Source of the DNA: an uncultured Oscillospiraceae bacterium
GTDB taxonomy: Bacteria; Bacillota; Clostridia; Oscillospirales; Oscillospiraceae
Length of the DNA stretch: 45,307 bases
Assembly: GCA_944385365.1 (NCBI GenBank)
Contig: CALWWW010000018.1
Location: 1 to 45,307 of the forward strand
Direction of reading: 5' to 3'
Shown: in pieces, positions 42,078 through 45,307 of the stretch
Layout of the letters: each line of letters opens with the position of its first letter
Position numbering within the stretch: the first letter of the stretch is position 1
The notes under the pieces: generated by a model
The model's database searches: none
What the model saw: only the letters and a program-made list of their open reading frames with translations
Told to the model about the DNA's origin: nothing
Position numbers and translations under genes: made by a program

Positions 42078-43360
42078 TGGGCAAGTCGGAAACCCTGTTT
42101 GAACGGGCAAAAGCAGTCATCCCCGGCGGCGTCAACAGCCCCGTCCGGGCCTTTGGCTCCATCGGCATGTGCCCCCGGTTTATCGCGTCGGCCAAGGGCA
42201 GCACCATGACCGATGCCGACGGCAAGACGTACATTGATTACGTGGGCTCCTGGGGCCCCATGATTCTGGGCCATGCCCATCCGGCCATCGAGGAAGCCGT
42301 GGTGGAAGCCGCCCGGCAGGGATTGAGCTTCGGCGCGGCCACGGAGCGGGAAGTGGAGATGGCGGAGCTGATCTGCCAGCTGGTGCCGTCCATCGAGATG
42401 GTCCGCATGGTCAATTCCGGCACCGAGGCCGTCATGAGCGCCATTCGCGTGGCCCGCGGCTTCACGGGCCGGGATAAGATCATCAAGTTCAACGGCTGCT
42501 ATCATGGTCACAGCGACGGCCTGTTGGTCCAGGCCGGTTCCGGCGTTATGACGGCGGGCGTCCCCGACAGCGGCGGCGTCCCCGACGGCTGCACCAGAGA
42601 CACCCTGACGGCCACCTATAACGATCTGGACAGCGTCAAGGCCCTGTTTGCAGCCAACCAAAACGAAATCGCCGCCATCATCGTGGAGCCGGTGGCCGCC
42701 AATATGGGCGTGGTGCCGCCCCAGCCGGGATTTTTGCAGGGTCTGCGGGAGATCTGCGACGAGCACGGCAGTTTGCTGATCTTCGACGAGGTCATCACCG
42801 GGTTCCGGCTGAAAATCGACGGCGCCCAGGGCTATTTCGGCGTGCGGCCCGATTTGACCACCTTCGGCAAGATCATCGGCGGCGGTATGCCCGTGGGCGC
42901 GTACGGCGGTCGGAAAGACGTGATGGAAGTGGTGTCGCCCCTGGGCGCGGTCTATCAGGCCGGTACCCTCAGCGGCAACCCGGTGGCCATGGCCGCGGGT
43001 CTGGCCCAGCTGAAGCTGCTGCGGGACAATCCCCAGTGGTACGAGGAGCTGAACGGGACCGGCGATTGGTTCTATGGTCAGATGGAGCAGGTCATCCGGG
43101 AAGCCGGTCAGGGCTATCGAGTGAACCATGTGGGTTCCCTGTGCAGCGTGTTCTTCACCGATACGCCGGTGACGGATTACGCGTCGGCCAAGACGGCGGA
43201 TACGGCGGCCTTTGCGGCCTGTGCCCGGAACTATTTCGAGTATGGAATCTATGTGGCCCCGTCCCAGTTTGAAGCCATGTTCCTGTCCATGGCCCATACC
43301 AAGGAGCAGCTGGAGCAGACGCTGGACGTGCTGAAAACGTACCTCAACACCAAAAACTAA
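42077..43360 (+). CDS. hemL: Glutamate-1-semialdehyde 2,1-aminomutase
   Basis: 427 aa. PLP enzyme that makes 5-aminolevulinate. The cofactor lysine is Lys265 in TTFGKIIGGGMPVGAYGG; NSGTEAVMSAIRVAR and IFDEVITGFR are conserved. The TAATG overlap with hemB couples them. Its stop codon lies within the first bases of the repeat end at 43359. No hemE, hemH or hemN is present, so this operon ends at uroporphyrinogen III/precorrin-2. Confidence 0.95.
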   Translation: MGKSETLFERAKAVIPGGVNSPVRAFGSIGMCPRFIASAKGSTMTDADGKTYIDYVGSWGPMILGHAHPAIEEAVVEAARQGLSFGAATEREVEMAELICQLVPSIEMVRMVNSGTEAVMSAIRVARGFTGRDKIIKFNGCYHGHSDGLLVQAGSGVMTAGVPDSGGVPDGCTRDTLTATYNDLDSVKALFAANQNEIAAIIVEPVAANMGVVPPQPGFLQGLREICDEHGSLLIFDEVITGFRLKIDGAQGYFGVRPDLTTFGKIIGGGMPVGAYGGRKDVMEVVSPLGAVYQAGTLSGNPVAMAAGLAQLKLLRDNPQWYEELNGTGDWFYGQMEQVIREAGQGYRVNHVGSLCSVFFTDTPVTDYASAKTADTAAFAACARNYFEYGIYVAPSQFEAMFLSMAHTKEQLEQTLDVLKTYLNTKN

Positions 43361-43468
43361 AAGTTTTACTCAATTTTTTTCAAAAAATTGCGGTTTCCAA
43401 AGGCAGAGCCTTTGGTCGCTGGCCGCAGCCAGCGAAACCCCCGCCCGCCGCAGCGGGCGAAATCCCCA
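43359..43468. repeat. Composite repeat (copy G), one end with three hairpins
   Basis: AAAAGTTTTACTCAATTTTTTTCAAAAAATTG, then the CCAAAGGC, CGCTGGC and CGCCCGC hairpins and GAAATCCCC. Compared with copies B and C the CGA/TCG pair of the end hairpin is CAA/TTG: both arms have changed together. Only one end is present. Confidence 0.8.
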
Positions 43469-43478
43469 TGAAACCCAA

Positions 43479-43522
43479 GAAAGGCCCGCGGCAGAAGCAA
43501 GGTGTTCTGCAACGGGCCTTTC
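43479..43522 (+). terminator. Terminator of the tetrapyrrole operon
   Basis: A long hairpin: GAAAGGCCCG with CGGGCCTTTC outside and GCAGAA with TTCTGC inside, then TCTATAC. TACAAT at 43527-43532 may be the -10 of the next gene, making terminator and promoter overlap. Confidence 0.75.
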
Positions 43523-43581
43523 TCTATACAATAACACAGTCCATGGAACGATGGACAGGGAGGGAAGAAGCAAGTTCCAAC

Positions 43582-45192
43582 ATGAATGGCAAAAGAATTT
43601 ATCTGAGCAGGGCGATATTCTGCGTCCTGTTGATTGCAGTAGGCCTGTATGGGGTCGTTGCCTATTTTCCAAGGGGCAATTTACGGGAAACGCCCGTTTC
43701 CGTCCATCTTCTGACCAGCGGGGAGCTGGACGGGCGCTATCTTTCCATTTCGATGCTGCGTGTGATCCCCGGCTTGCTCAATCCGCTCTATGTGGAGGTT
43801 CCGTTGGCAGACGGAACCGTCGAGAGAATGATCTTTTCCGGCAGCAAGGAAGAAAAAGAGAAGATTTTGCAGTTGCAGCATGAGAAAGATTTGGAACAGG
43901 AAGCGCAGTCCGGCATCGGGGGCGGCCGGTCGTTTGTTTCGGTGGACTATACCGGCGTGTATCAGGCTCCGGAATTCCAGGCAGGGGCTTCGGCCCCAAT
44001 CGTTCTGGGGGAGCATGGGAAGTATGCAATCATCGGAATCGGGTTGGCTGGGTTTGGTCTGTGTGGCCTGATTGCGGCGCTGCTTCATCTGCTGCGAAAA
44101 CCGAAACTGGTTCCGCTGTTTGAGCTGCAATCGGTCTACTCCCAGGCACAGCTGGAGCGGATTTTGAAGGAACGGCCCATTTACCGGAATATCTGGCTTA
44201 CCGACCGTGGGCTGCTCTGGATGACATGGGAACGGGTAACCCAGGTCAATTTCCATGATATCACCGGAATCGACCTGGAGCAGCGGACGGTCAACCGGAT
44301 TCGTACCTACGCTATCCAACTGACCAACCGGCAGGAAGCCGTTGCACAGATGCCCAATTTTGAAAGCAGGGATATTGCCGAAGCCTTTGCCCGCTATCTG
44401 ATGGCAATGGCACCGAGGGCGGAGGTGGGCGCAACGCTACAGGCGCTCCGGCCCGCCTCACAGTCTCCAGGGCAGATGTGGGATGCCGCATTGCGTCAGC
44501 AAGCTGTCCAGGACTTTCACCGGATGTTGCAGGAGGCCGGACACAGGCACAGAAAGGAAATCGTGTCCATTGGGACCGTTGGGGCGCTCCTGGTGGGCGG
44601 ATTGGTGCTGCTGGCGGGGACGGGACTGCTGCTGCCCAAACTCCTACGCCGTGTGCTGCTGACTGGCGAGGTGGATGCCCTGGGACTTCTGGACGCCGTG
44701 CTGTACTCCGCCGGTATCCCTCTGGTGCTTTGCGGGATTCTGTCCGTCATTCTAATGGTTTGGGTGATACGCTGCCTGAGACGCTCCGGCAGCTATGCCA
44801 GGGGCGGAGCCATTGCGAGCCTGCTGCTGGGCAGCACAGCCATCTTGATTGGCTTTCTGGGCGTGCTGTCCGATGTGAGCTTTCAGGAACTGAAAGGCGC
44901 TGTGGCGGACAGGCGGCAAATCCAAAAGGGGGCGCTGACAGAGACGGAGGTCCGTCTCACCGGCGGCGGCCCGACCGACGCGGAGACGCTGCCGGACTTG
45001 ACGGAGGAAGCCGGTTATACAATCAGCCGGTTGAACGGAATCCCTGTTGACGGGAATCAGGAGCAGAGCGTCTCCTACTATTTTCCGGATGCGGTGGATT
45101 TGACACCCTACGAGACCGCCGGTACCGCAATCTTTCGGATTCAGCACACGGAACACTGGAACCTGATACTAGAGATTGCGGCGGCAGAATGA
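43582..45192 (+). CDS. Multi-pass membrane protein of unknown function
   Basis: 536 aa if the ATG at 43582 is used. An ATG at 43543 is an alternative, and neither has a close ribosome site. Hydrophobic segments are at about 9-28, 150-172, 335-360, 380-405 and 420-440. Residues ~30-140 are probably extracytoplasmic. The segment around YRNIWLTDRGLLWMTWERVTQVNFHDITGID (about 195-225) has the look of a PH-like beta domain. The C-terminal 100 residues are soluble and acidic. I do not recognise the family. Codon use is less GC-biased than in the hem genes. Confidence 0.7.
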   Translation: MNGKRIYLSRAIFCVLLIAVGLYGVVAYFPRGNLRETPVSVHLLTSGELDGRYLSISMLRVIPGLLNPLYVEVPLADGTVERMIFSGSKEEKEKILQLQHEKDLEQEAQSGIGGGRSFVSVDYTGVYQAPEFQAGASAPIVLGEHGKYAIIGIGLAGFGLCGLIAALLHLLRKPKLVPLFELQSVYSQAQLERILKERPIYRNIWLTDRGLLWMTWERVTQVNFHDITGIDLEQRTVNRIRTYAIQLTNRQEAVAQMPNFESRDIAEAFARYLMAMAPRAEVGATLQALRPASQSPGQMWDAALRQQAVQDFHRMLQEAGHRHRKEIVSIGTVGALLVGGLVLLAGTGLLLPKLLRRVLLTGEVDALGLLDAVLYSAGIPLVLCGILSVILMVWVIRCLRRSGSYARGGAIASLLLGSTAILIGFLGVLSDVSFQELKGAVADRRQIQKGALTETEVRLTGGGPTDAETLPDLTEEAGYTISRLNGIPVDGNQEQSVSYYFPDAVDLTPYETAGTAIFRIQHTEHWNLILEIAAAE

Positions 45193-45220
45193 AAATCGGC
45201 GGCAGACAGGAAACCATTTT

Positions 45221-45307
45221 GTAGGGCGCGGCATCCTTGACGCGCCTAAACCGCAGCCTGACCGGGGCCGTCAGGGATGCCGGCCCCTACGCTGGTGGTG
45301 GCCGGCG
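45221..45307. repeat. GTAGGG...CCCTAC repeat module at the right edge (copy H)
   Basis: The module 45221-45292 is close to those at 14085 and 34499 (GTAGGGCGCGGCATCC opening, GGCCCCTAC close), with the GGTGGTGGCCGG tail also seen near 34572. The element continues beyond the window. Confidence 0.75.

Overview
The window looks like chromosomal DNA from a GC-rich, strictly anaerobic Clostridia member, most likely a gut Oscillospiraceae-type bacterium. Supporting signs are a class III ribonucleotide reductase, ferredoxin-linked 2-oxoacid oxidation, phosphotransacetylase, an SLH-domain surface protein, a T-box leader, strong AGGAGG ribosome binding sites and TTGACA/TATAAT promoters. No tRNA or rRNA gene, CRISPR array, phage gene or transposase was seen. 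The taxonomic call is inference.

Layout. 127-5745 (minus): a four-subunit 2-oxoacid:ferredoxin oxidoreductase with a P-loop ATPase, next to a T-box-controlled acyl-CoA synthetase fused to an HTH-cupin regulator. 6264-9623 (plus): nrdG and nrdD with two NrdR boxes and a leader hairpin; NrdD carries a fused redoxin. 10282-13820: radical SAM protein, CmpB-type membrane protein, D-amino acid aminotransferase and a QueT transporter with a structured leader. 14885-19705: pta, an RluA-type pseudouridine synthase, a class I aminotransferase and a DEDDh exonuclease. 19756-25629 (plus): MacA/MacB-type exporter, SLH protein and GIY-YIG protein. 25994-27850 (minus): an exported protein with a degenerate deacetylase-like domain and a zinc peptidase. 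27851-28273: AT-rich DNA with five DnaA boxes. 28274-35408 (minus): a polyamine cluster (speD, speA, speE, speB, carboxyspermidine dehydrogenase, nspC) encoding both known routes from putrescine to spermidine. 35964-36780 (plus): the arrangement of a type III toxin-antitoxin locus, with promoter, two small repeated RNA hairpins, terminator and a PemK/MazF-like toxin whose frame is broken in an A-run. 36828-43360 (plus): a cobalamin riboswitch and hemA, sirC, hemC, cobA-hemD, hemB and hemL, leading to precorrin-2. 43582-45192: a membrane protein I do not recognise.

The gaps between these operons are filled by a family of composite repeats, up to about 960 bp, built from interchangeable hairpin modules. 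Several are bounded by an inverted AAAAGTTTTACTCG end and lie directly at gene 3' ends. Stem arms change together between copies. Four copies share a ~165-bp inner unit. The strongest candidates for something undescribed are this repeat family, the candidate type III toxin-antitoxin locus, the DnaA-box region lying away from any dnaA gene, and the structured speD and nrdD leaders.
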